Source of the DNA: Amphirosellinia nigrospora
Lineage: Eukaryota; Ascomycota; Sordariomycetes; Xylariales; Xylariaceae
Length of the DNA: 64,000 nucleotides
Direction of reading: 5' to 3'
NCBI GenBank assembly: GCA_004123355.1
Contig: SCHM01000001.1
Span: 4,146,001 to 4,210,000 of the forward strand
A program made the position numbers and the translations under genes. This document shows, one piece after another, positions 48,883 to 59,576 of this stretch (position 1 is its first letter; every line of letters begins with the position of its first letter). The notes under the pieces are model-generated. The model did no database searches and was not told the DNA's origin. It saw nothing but the letters and a program-made list of their open reading frames with translations.

Positions 48883-49545
48883 GTCACAAATAGCATAATA
48901 AACGCACTGTAAAAGACAACAACACCCTTAATGCTATCACTGACATGATATGGAAAATGCTCGCTCCTAATGACAAATGATGCCAAGGATATCCTCACTC
49001 CCGAATTTCCCAAAGAAGAAGAGAAAATAACAACTTCTATGCATATTTCCAGATCTTTTCTATTCTTTCGTCTTTGTAGTTGCTTGTGCTCATTACGGTT
49101 GCACCTGAACGAGACGAAGAAGTCATCATTGTCCTTTTTAGAGGTCGTTACATAACCTCGCAGTTAGAAAAGCGCCTGCAAATTGTGTTAAGTCCGTCAA
49201 CAAGAGTTCTTTCTATGACCATGCTAATTTTCAGCGTATAGAACTAGGATCGAGGGAATTCGGAAGAACCAGAATGCCTTGATAGGGGAGCGAAAGAGGG
49301 TTCGGGATGGGGTAATTACACATTTATGCGATAGGAGACGTAGCTACTAACCATTGGTACTACGCATCTCAGTCAGCATGTATATTTCGTAAGTGGGGAG
49401 CACGCAATAGAGTTTTTTCGGGCTTGAACACGTTGCTAGCAACAGCCGATTGGGGGAGGAGCTGGGTGTGTGCTTACTCTACGGGATTCCCATTCTGCGA
49501 TCCATCGGCAGGTTATCTTTAACCGTTCTCGCACACTAAAAGTGG
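48883..49545. other. Spacer downstream of the RING/LON gene
   Basis: A 5' exon of the small minus-strand candidate gene could lie here (for example around 49.1 kb), but I cannot fix one. Otherwise AT-rich with no convincing coding sequence. Confidence 0.45.
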
Positions 49546-51371
49546 CTAATAACCTGTACTTCTCCGTGGCAGTGACGGGAAAGACGCAAGCGAACCACCA
49601 CTGCAGCGCTTGGGGTCAGCTATAACAGCCCGGAGCATAGTTCGTGAGGCATTCGGATGTTTATTGATATTTTCTTGTTCCAACAAGAGTGTTTTCTGCC
49701 CTGAAAGTTGCAAAGGAGAAAGATTGGAAAAGGATACACAATTACTCACAGGAAAAGTGGCGGGATTATTCGGGCATTCACCATATGCACTGATGATCTG
49801 AGATGTGAGCCAGTGAACACTCTCTTCCTGCATTTTCCTTATGAAGTTAATGCCAAGATTGACCAGGTCTCTAGTCGAAATAGAGTCCAAATCATCTACC
49901 GGAATCGTGATACACGAAGTTTCATCCTCCAAGTGATTTTCCGTACCCGTAGGTCCTGGTGCTGAACACCTAGTCTCTGGAATTGGGATGACCATGTCGC
50001 TCACATGGCTGAGCTCATATGCCTCGAGCGCCTCCTCATGAGCTACGCTGATATCATCAACCTTCTCAATGTTGGCAACAACATAGCCATCTAAGAACCC
50101 GTGTCGTGTGGTCCTAAATCGTGAGACACCAACAGCTTCCAAGACGCTGCGACCATCAAGAAGATACTCAATCTTAACTATTCGTAGGAGTACACCAAGC
50201 TCCATGAACGGCGGTTCTCCAGGACTAGAATTCGACCTTGCCAGCACCATCCCAAATGTTCGGTCGCCTTCCATAGCCCGCCGTATCATAAGCCGGTATC
50301 GTGGCTCGAAGACGTGGAGAAATAACGGCATTTCTGGAAATGCCAGCGTACAGACAAAGATAGGAATGTCGAATCCTCCATGCTTGGCTTGCTGCTCCAG
50401 CTTATAAGCTTGGGAGCGGAGTTCTATAAGATCCGCCCAAAACCCATTGATCATGGATACAAGTCGTTTATTTGACGGCGCGGTGCGTTGATCAGCTTGG
50501 GCCCGGATCGAGATTGTGCGTCTACAAATCGGGCACAAATTGGAGTGGTCGAGGACGCGGTGAACACATGTCCGACAGTAGGTGTGTCCGCAGCTTGTAG
50601 TTATAGGGTCCAGAAAAAGTGCATAACAGACTTGGCAGTCCACCTCGGACCTCACTAATTCCTTCAGTTTTAGAAAAAACTCGTCATCGAGCTTGTTGGC
50701 TTTATTCTCGCTGACACCCACAGATGAGTAAGACACCTCGTCGGTATATTCCAGCTTACGAAGCTCAGCCAGTGTGTACGTCGCAAGTATTCTGCCGCCA
50801 TCCAACACCCTCGACTCAGACTCCTTCTCCTCCAATGAGGGTAGTCCGGCAACCTGCCATTGATCCCGAACGGTGACATGTGTGGAATGCTCAGGGAGCT
50901 CTGTAGTAGTATACTGGTATGAGGAGAAGGCTATTTTGATGATGGCCAGAACCTTATTCAGGGTGACATCTAATGCACAATCATCCGCGGCGTGTTCCTT
51001 GCCACAGCCCAGCAGTGGGCAATCGAACCCTTGTAGCCGAGTCTCCGTCGCCGGCCAGGAGATATTAGCTCGAGGCCGCGTTTCAGGTAGACAAGTCCGG
51101 CAAATGCTATAACCGCAGGGTAGTGTGACAGGATCCTGTAGGATCTTGCTGCATATTTGACACTGGATCAAACGGATAATTTGGCGAGCATCCTTTACGG
51201 CGTCAAGAAGCAAGCCTGCCGAGTCTTGAGGTCGCTCCGAGTCTGGGTCAGCGTCAGTGGGACAGGCACGGCAACGTTGCCCGTACCATCGGAGGGCGAT
51301 GTTGAAGGTAGACCTTCATCGGGTGGCGTCGACGAGACCGGCTCTGACACACTTGCCGATATGGAGGACAT
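49546..51371 (-). CDS. LON peptidase N-terminal domain and RING finger protein (LONRF-like)
   Basis: Two RING-type zinc fingers followed by the substrate-recognition domain of Lon proteases, without the Lon ATPase or protease, is the layout of LONRF-type proteins, presumed E3 ubiquitin ligases. The first RING is atypical (CQICSKILQDPVTLPCGYSI then CRTCL, with CPLLGC). The second is a classical C3HC4 (CQVCYALFLDPITTSCGHTY then CRTC and CPICRR near 50.53 kb). The LON-N domain begins FDIPIFVCTLAFPEMPLFLH and continues VFEPRYRLMIRRAMEGDRTF. Start ATG 51371 (MSSISASVSEPVSS) is the first in frame after repairing one missing base near 51255, which links the Ser/Thr/Pro-rich N-terminus to LLLDAVKDARQII. 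Corrected length is about 608 residues. The ligase role is inferred from domain content. Confidence 0.9.
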
Positions 51372-52999
51372 ATCGTACAATAAGGTGGTCAGACCGCCGG
51401 GATCCCGCAACCATGGGGATGGGAGTTGGCGCCTATGGTAGATTACCTCCAATCTACAAGCAAATTCGTATATGTTAATAGTAAATGAGAGGCGCTGTCT
51501 AGCCTAGAACGCGATACCCAAGCAAGACAAAATATAGGCATATAAGAGGCGGCAACAGTTGGGGAAAGCGGAAGATTATTGAAGCGCCGTCTCTTGTCTA
51601 ACGATCGGTAGCTCTGGTTTGTGTCCTCTATCGGCAGGGTTGATGGGCGGTGGTTAGTTGACTGTTTCTAGTAAATATATACGCCTAAAAGCGTATGGGT
51701 TTTTCAAGTTATTAGGCAAATAGGTAATCCGAGAGAAAGAGAGAGGGAGAAGGAGAGATAGATGGCGGCGGCGGTAGCGACATCTATAGTTGTTGATGCA
51801 TCGGCTATCGAAAGATGTAGCAGTCATCTCACATATCGGCCCTCGCCAGCGTCACCACCTAACTAGCCTAGTACCTAGGTACAGCGCTTGAGAGCGACAA
51901 GTGGGACTGTTTAGGCATTTAGCGAAATATAAAAAGTCTTGACGTCGGGGGTCCCTGCCCCAGAACGGACACTCTCAGGGTCCAGGGACTTCCTGATACA
52001 ATTGAGCCTTTTGATTGGCCCATAAATTTCAATGAATCACCAAGTGACGTGGGCTTGGTGAAGTACTATTCTACCTGGCCCCCTACACAAACTTACAGAC
52101 GTACGACATTTTTTGAGCTTCGAGCCTGCTTTTGACCCAAATGGCATTTTATCGTGTGGTTCTATGAAGAATATTATGAAACCAAAAGAAAGAAATTGTG
52201 GGTTTGGCAATAAGATAAGTCTGGGTAAATAGTTTTAATATTAATTGAATAAGTCGACCCAGACTTGGCTATTTGACTTTAGGTAGGTAGCTTACAAAGC
52301 AAGTTGTGCTTCAGGATGGCCTTTGGTTTTTACTAGCTCTGTTCTCCCTACGTCAGGACATGGCCCTGTCGAAAATACCTAAGGAGGCAATTGAAGATAG
52401 GATGCATGTATGAAGAAGTAGCTTTAGGATCGCTATATAGCATTCTTGCCCATCTATCATAACTATCTTGATCTCAACCCGACTGCTAGCGTCCGAAACC
52501 GCAGCCATGTAATGCACGCATAATACCTTTTCAGAAATGGCAGCCTTTGGTGCCTTGACTACGGCTACTTCCATGCCGCCACAAGAGAAGAAGTTACCTA
52601 CCATGCCTGGGCTTGTCATAACCTCTCTTGCGCCGTCAAGAGATAGATCAGGGAATAGCCAACACTAATAGGACGCAAGAAAGCCACAGTTTTAGGGAAG
52701 ATTGGATGCGTTGAGCATCTCTAAGTCTTCGTTGAGGATATACAAGTATATGCATACATTGGACTACAGGTATCCAAAAACCACCTAACCCGTTCCCTTT
52801 CCCAATGCTAAATGCACGCTGAGCCTGACCAATTCGCCCGCTCCCAATTTGGATCCTTTCTGAACAATTGAATAGAGTCGACCAGCTATCTTTGAGCAAG
52901 GTCGTGTGTGCATAAATCGTGACATGTAGATACACCTGAGTGTTTTCCGCATTCTTACATTTTCCTTTCCATCTTAGTTTCATTCCATGGCCTACTGCC
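51372..52999. other. Spacer between the RING/LON and INSIG genes
   Basis: This holds the LONRF promoter (with a GA-rich stretch near 51.73-51.76 kb and GTACCTAGGTAC at 51871-51882) and the 3' end of the INSIG gene. An 88-codon open frame on the minus strand at 52353-52619 (MTSPGMVGNFFSCGGMEVAV) is mildly protein-like but unsupported by splice sites or similarity. Confidence 0.5.
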
Positions 53000-54317
53000 T
53001 TACCCATGCCGCGGACCGTATTTATTGATCGCGAGCCAACGGCCAATATTGCCAAGTACGACACAACAGCAGAAGAGTACGTTTAGTGTCCAGATGCCTG
53101 TAGCGAGGGTTTGCTGGCTGGCGAGGCCACCAAGCAACATGGGCTGTGCGTCCGCATAGTGAGACGAGGCATTGGAATGAATTGGTCCTGCGCCGTAGAG
53201 GGCACCGTGGGAAGGCGATGCGAGCATAGTTGGCACAGGTACCATGTCGGGTTGCAGGCTAGTGAGCAAGGCTGAGCCTGCGAGTCCTACAGCCGACGAA
53301 ACAATGAAGCCTGGCATCGAACCGTCGATCAAGAACCACAAGGCCGGATTCACTAGAGCAAGGGACAGTGAAACTTGCAGAGTCGAATCCCAAGGGAGTT
53401 TGCGCTAAAAGAGCGAAAAGTTAGTATTTACATGGAAATTCATAAACGCGTGTCTGCTTGCTCTTTGCGGTATCGTCTTGTGCTAGGTATGGGGAGACAC
53501 AAGAAAAAAACTTACAATCGCATAAGCAATTCCAATGAAGATGCCAATAACCCGAACGGCGACTGACCAATCAGTATGCCGCCGCAGATTCTTGCCAGCG
53601 TCGCTTTCTGTCTCGATGGCATCCGCGTTCCCGGCGTCTTCAAACGAACGTTCCCAGATACCGTCAACCCACGGTAATAAACAGCCCAAAACAAGCCCCG
53701 AAACGCCCAGAAGGTCATATAACCCCAGCTGTAATTCGAGCTATCGATCACGTGCTCCATGCGGAATGCTGTTGTCGAGTGACTCCCTCGCACCGTTGCC
53801 ACACCTATACCGTATAATACACCCAGTCCTGACAGCAAGAAGCCCTCAACCCAGAATAGAACATGGACGCTGTAGTAGATACCGGCTGGATATGCGCCGA
53901 GGAACGTCTTCGCGCCTGATATACGTGGCCCTTCTGTGATAAGTCTGTAGATTCGTCCATACTCAAGACTCTGGCAGGTGTCTCGGCACCCGCTCCCCAG
54001 GGAGTATTTAACTCGACCCCAGAGGCGTATCTGTCATTATCATATGTTGTGGGCTCATAGATACCCATCAGGGTCGATGAGGTGAGGTTCATGACGGATT
54101 GAGCACGGCTGATGCTGGCCGAAGATTCGGAGCGCATCCTATTCCGCGGATCTAACAGCTTGAAGTTCAGCCAGTCCAGATTCAATGACGAGCCAGTCAA
54201 CGGCGTGTGAGGTAATGATTCATCACCTTGTGGCGATGGGTCCTTGAGGTTGATTTTGTTGAAGGGTCGCACTGGGATGGGCCGAAACAGCGGTGGCCCG
54301 TTGGGAGAATCCGTCAT
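53000..54317 (-). CDS. INSIG-domain ER membrane protein
   Basis: INSIG proteins are polytopic ER proteins that regulate sterol synthesis; in fungi (Ins1 of fission yeast, InsA of Aspergillus) they act on HMG-CoA reductase. The N-terminus is Ser/Pro-rich and cytosolic (MTDSPNGPPLFRPIPVRPF). Membrane segments follow: FLGAYPAGIYYSVHVLFWVE, SGLGVLYGIGVAT, SWGYMTFWAF, VRVIGIFIGIAYAI, then LQVSLSLALVNPALWFLIDG, FIVSSAVGLAGSALL and TLNVLFCCCVVLGNIGRW. The intron is 53515-53405 (GTAAGT, ACTAAC branch, TTTTAG). Single-base losses near 53947 and 53697 break the frame. Corrected length is about 402 residues. The N-terminal extension is longer than in animal INSIGs and offers several Ser/Thr sites that could be regulatory. 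Family is sure; the sterol role is inferred. Confidence 0.88.
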
Positions 54318-57300
54318 GATGCTCGAAATTTGGGACGTAGGCAGGATTCGTATGCAAACTTGGTGGCTGGTGCGGAGAAGAATGGAAGTATTCTTGTACT
54401 GTGTTCCGATATATATTCGATACCACGAATGCTTCGTAGGATAAGGCGGGAGATTTGTTGAATGTATTATACCACCAGATCTGACGATGCGATGTGTTCG
54501 TAGTGTTTGAGGTAGCTAAGAAATTCGATGCTGAGGTATACGAAGTCGGTTTATGTGGAAGACCAAGGTAGTGAGTTGGGAAGTTATATTCTCAATATGA
54601 CGAGATAAAGACGAGGAGGACTGGGAAGGGAACTTTTCAAGTCCAAAGTTGCAGGATTTGACGTATAAGTTATTGATGCGGCGGCACGTGATATGTAGGA
54701 GGTAGGTACCTGAAGTACCTATAAGTACCTAGGCTGGCGACTGGTATGCAACCGGAAACTACCTAAGTAAGTGATGGGCTGTGTACAGTAGGTACATGTA
54801 TGAATCGCCGGTTATGCTATTAGATCATGGATAGTCCGTGACTAATGTCCGATGGCATGGACTCTGCACCGGCAACCTGGGAGAATTTATGACGAGATGG
54901 CAAGGTGAATTGGAAATCAAGTACGGAGTACGGCAACCGAAGTAGTACAGAGGCAAAGTTCGTCAGTGTCTAACGCTGTATATAGTTAGAGAGCTAGAGA
55001 CAGGAGCAGACCAAACGCCCATGCCCATGTTTTCAAGGTTCCAGGTTGTCTTACACTACTTGTACACTACCTACATCTCCACAGTTGCATGGACTGGACT
55101 TGGCGTCAGGATGGACCCCTTCTGACCAATGCTCTGGCAGTGGTTTGGTGGATTCGGCGCCTTGGACTCCGCCTGCATGACAGGACTGGGTTCTTGACAA
55201 GGCGCCGCGGGCCCCACAGTGCTGGAACATGCCTAGCGTGCTGCCGTTGGAGGTCTTTCGGCCAGCTTCCACTGGCCAGTTCAAGAGCCGAGACCCGCCA
55301 ATACAACATTAAGCTAGACATTAAGCATGTACAAAATCAACCGGGCAGTCCAATCCCCGAGATCGTCGCTCGCAGGTGGAGCCAGGTCGTCACACCCGGA
55401 CAGGACGGACAGGACGGGCAGGAAGAACGACGTGTTTACCTGACGCCTGAGTCAACCAACCACCGGATACAAGGCCTACCCCGACGAAAATGAAACGAAA
55501 CGAAATGATGCTTACGCTTATTTGAATTGCTCTGATGATGCCATCACCGTTCCTCTGCAAAGCGAAGATCGTGCTGCGAAGTTTGAGCGAAGCCACATGA
55601 GACGCGTAACTACCAAGACAGGACTAAGACACCGAGCAATTTGACCTTATTTCAATGTAGTGAGACTAACCACACTATTGAGGCGAATTGAATTGTTCTA
55701 ATACTACCCAAGGTCACAGTGCACTGGAGCCATAGTGTACTTCTTGGAGAAGCCTGGACTCAGCCATGTCGGCAACGACAACGTGCCATGATTGGATCAT
55801 ATTCGGAATCGACAATCGCCTGAAGAATCCATGCAGTGTAAGAGAGAGAAATGGGCAGACACATAAGCGAGGAATGAGAAATTGAGCATGTCAAGTGACG
55901 TAGCTCTCCGTTCTTCAGTCGGCCCTTGTCCCGTCCTTCTTCCTTGTAGTTTATAGTCTGTATAGCCTAGTTCCCTGTCTAGTGCGAAGTACACTAGTGT
56001 CCTGCCCACCCAGTCTCGACCCAGTCAAGCTACTATGTATGTTCAGGTGGTCCTGGTCCAGATCAAACCTAGAGGATTGAAGGTGACACGGAGATTCAGC
56101 TCTGAACTCAGCGCTTCCCATGCGCCGTGCGGGAGCGAAAATCTAGGCCGGCACGCGCAGCATTTGATATAACGACCGGGGGTCGCCGCGGTGGCTTGTT
56201 TGTGCATAGTACTAGATCAGGGGTTGGACGGGGAGAATCACATGGCACTCTTCCTTAACAAAGCCAGACAATGCTAATGCTACGCTACACATTGTACAAG
56301 ATCTCCGGCGCCGTTTAATCCAGCTTCCCGCTCACTGATTCGCCATTACCCCACACCAATCTGCCAATCATTTCCCGACTGGCTTCCCGTCCTTCTCGTG
56401 GGGTAGCCAACCTGAACGTATCCTGCCCAACTTCCTACCTAGTGTATCGGTGAAACATAATCGTACATTAATAATGCGGTACGATACACAAATGCTACCG
56501 TAATGCTGCTGGCGACTCCATATGCCGGCTTTAAGCAGAGTAATTCCACGTGCCTAGGATTCAAGACATCCAGAGTGGTATGGGATTGGGCGAAAGGAAA
56601 ATGCGGGTTGGACGTCGATAGAGGATGGACGAGATGTCTCAAAAATGAGGGGAGGGTCATGCCAATTACCATGAGGGAACCCTCGTCTACTCTTTGATCC
56701 CTAGATCTCGATCTCCAAATCGGCCTATTAGAGGCTCTCGACAAAAGAACTTCTCAGGTCTAGCCTAGACTAGCCGTTGCGCCCTCAGCAGTGCATGCAG
56801 AAGCGCATTCTACTAGCAACGTGTTGGATTCTTACTTATGCTGGTGCTATGCAGGGCCTAGTCGTCTGCGCCGCACTCTTGCCGTTTCTAGGGAGCCATC
56901 TTACTTTTCCTCCAGCTCCTACAACGTTTTAAGCCATTCGGACAATTGCGCCAACGTTGTTTCACCATTAGATTGTCTTTGGCGGTGCCTTTTTGTATCC
57001 TCATTATGGCTTGTTCCACACTCCTCATCGATTGGGTTGTAAACTAATTTAGGTAGGATCGATCATATTCTTCCCTTCCCCCTCACGGCTCGAGACGCTC
57101 ACGTAGCGCATCTGTCACGCATCCTTACTGGTAGGTATCTCCGTGATAGTCAATTTATATATTGGGGGCGCTTCAGCTTTGGACGGGTCGCCATTGGCCT
57201 TCTTGGCAAATACCAGTTCCTAGTATTCGGGTTCGGAGAATTCCGTTAGTTAGGCGAAGCAAGCCGAGATGACGAATTGAAAATGATGAATTAAACTGAG

Positions 57301-57334
57301 TTCATATTATGTTCACTAGACAATGGCTCTCTTC
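54318..57334. other. 3-kb gene-free interval
   Basis: Left of about 54.7 kb is the INSIG promoter. TAGGTACCT words cluster at 54.70-54.73 kb, and a short GGACAGGAC-type repeat lies near 55.40 kb. The open frames are all short or start without ATG and lack protein-like pattern. The right end holds the 3' region of MAK11. No tRNA or other RNA gene is recognised. Confidence 0.55.
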
Positions 57335-58779
57335 TTAGATTTCGTTCTCATCTTCGTTATCCTCATCACTTTCTTCATTATCATCCGTTTCCTCGTCGTC
57401 GAAATCATCATCGCTGTCCTCTACATTTTCTCCCCGAGGTATCATTGCAAATGCGCTTAGACACGTGATTCGGTTCTGTGTGTCGTACGTTCCTAGTAGC
57501 TGGCCAATTTGTTTCGTAGTGTTCGTCTTTCTTGCCTCCACGAGATCCTTTACGTCCATCTTGAAAAGCCGGACTTTCCCATCGCTACTGCCTGTAGGAA
57601 TGATAAGTTTGTCTCCCTGCTCGCTTGTGAATCTACATATAGCGAAATCTTTGATTCGACCTGCGACACCAGCTTCCTTCCCTCCCACTTCTGTTATCAA
57701 TTTGGCAACGGGTAGCTTCTCCGCCTTCTCGTCTGTTTTTGACTCTTCCCTTTTTGTTAGATCTTCGGTATTCGTTGAAAAGAACATAATCCTTCCATCC
57801 TCGGTAGATACAGCGAGCACCGAGGAATCAGTCGAGTCCAGGGGAATGTAGCAAAAGGCATGTATTTTTCTTCTGGGTTCTGGCATGACTCGACATTTGG
57901 GTGTGCTGTCCATGCCAAATACAATGAGATCCCGGTCAAATCCGACACAAAACTCATCGCCCTCTTCGGTTGCGCCCCAAACTACCTTCCTACCCTCGCC
58001 CGGTGAATGTTTGCTTTCCGCAGCTTCTTGTAAGATGTTCCGGCTGAAGTTAAGAACACCGGCTTTCTTAGCCGTCATTAGGTTCCACAGACGCATGCAC
58101 CGCTCCCCCTTGCTGACACTGATCATGAGCTTCATGCTCGGGTGAACGGCAAAGTCGTTGACGCCAGCGGGTGTTCCATCCAACGCCGCCGTATCGCCAC
58201 TAGGCCGTCCTTGTGGTTTTGGTTTCGGTACTTTTATAGTCGATAACAATGACCAATCCCTTGTGCGTGTGACAGCTATCGAAGAGTCTTCCGATGTTGA
58301 GATAAGCTTGGATCTGGTGGGAAAGGACAGGGCGGTAACCGTAGACGAGTGATGCAATAGGGTACCAAGTTCGCGATTCTTGGGATTCTCGAGAATCTTT
58401 CGGGGAGCAACTAGAGACAAAGCATCTTTGGCTTTTGTCTGGGCGGATGGGCTGAGATGTGGTAGACGTTGATCCTCTCGTCGCTGCTGCCTGATGCCAA
58501 CATGACCTTCTGGGCCTTCCCGGGTTCTGGTGCCGACGGCGGCGAGACCGCCAGGCACCGTATTGCTGAGCTGTGAGCGTTGAAGAGAAAGGTATCGGCG
58601 AATCCGACCCGGCTATCTGGCCCGACTGTAGCTGTCAATCCGTGGAGAACACGGTCGTAGGATCCCGTTATAATCTGGACGGTCACGGGCGTGGCAGTAT
58701 GAACATCATTCGAAGCCTTGGTCTTTTTGGCGGGCATCTCCTCTTGAACAGTGCCCGCATTCCTCTTGCGTTTGCCCAT
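57335..58779 (-). CDS. MAK11: WD40 ribosome-biogenesis protein MAK11 (PAK1IP1-like)
   Basis: MAK11 is a WD40 propeller protein needed for 60S ribosomal subunit maturation; its animal counterpart is PAK1IP1. The protein starts MGKRKRNAGTVQEEMPAKKT (basic, possibly nucleolar signal). It then shows repeats such as TVQIITGSYDRVLHGL, AHSSAIRCLAVSP, MLASGSSDERINVYHI, LHHSSTVTALSFPTRSKLIS, VNDFAVHPSMKLMISVSKG and ERCMRLWNLMTAKKAGVL. The C-terminus is a long acidic tail (EDSDDDFDDEETDDNEESDE) typical of ribosome-assembly factors. One missing base near 58455 separates the first 110 residues from the rest. With it the gene is a single exon of about 481 residues. Confidence 0.93.
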
Positions 58780-59444
58780 GTTGTATAGTAGGCTTCCTTG
58801 CTGATAAGTCACGGGGCTGAAGTGCGATAGTCAAGGCTGTGAGGGCATGCGTGTGGTAAAAGTATCAATTGACCATGGAAAAAAAAATTGGGACCCGCGT
58901 TATCGATTGGAGGTGTCGCCCTGAGGTAGGTACCTACCTAGGTATGCTACAGGGCGGGTGGAGCGTTCACCCCTGATACAGTACCTAGGTACCTAGTTGG
59001 TAGAGGATGGATTCATTGTTCGCTTACCTTTACCAACGTAGTCAACGCCGCTGTCTGGGCTTTACCTCTGAACGCTATATTCTACAACTGGATTTTCTTA
59101 CGGATCACTGCCTTGATGGCCTACCTACTGCACGAGACGTCAATTAGTAATAGTGTTGCCATTACGGATATAGAGGTTTTATCCCACTATCCTTGTTCTA
59201 TTCATGCCTCGTCATGTAGCCTTGGCTGGCAAAAGTCAGTTGGGGCCTTCTATTGGACTGCCAAGTGCTCATTTAGAACGAATTCGAGCCATAACTTCCA
59301 ACCGCCGGTGGAAATTGTCAGATTCCCAACGGATGCATACATCTCCGAGCTCCCCGCTAAATGCTATAATCAACGTAAACAGGCACACACAGCCCAAGCC
59401 CCCTGTACTTGGGAAAATCTCGGGTATCGCACGGGTGCTCAATG
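58780..59444. other. Spacer with stacked TAGGTACCTA palindromes
   Basis: This contains the MAK11 promoter and the VID21 3' end. Two overlapping palindrome clusters (58927-58941 and 58981-58997) carry TAGGTACCTA/TACCTAGGTA words. No gene is recognised. Confidence 0.6.
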
Positions 59445-59539
59445 TTATTTGGTATTAGAAGGGGTAGGGTGTGGCGCTACCACTCGAGTTTCGGTGATGC
59501 TGAACACTTTGCTGGGGCCTTGTGCTTGCTGAGCCTGGA

Positions 59540-59576
<37 letters not shown>

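Noticed and set aside
52353-52619. 88-codon minus-strand open frame with ATG start
   Set aside because: The first 60 residues look mildly protein-like, but there is no recognisable motif, no matching upstream or downstream exon and no support beyond length.
55089-55493. 134-codon plus-strand open frame near a GGACAGGAC repeat
   Set aside because: Trp/Arg-rich translated spacer with a short tandem repeat at its end. No start context, splice sites or family resemblance.
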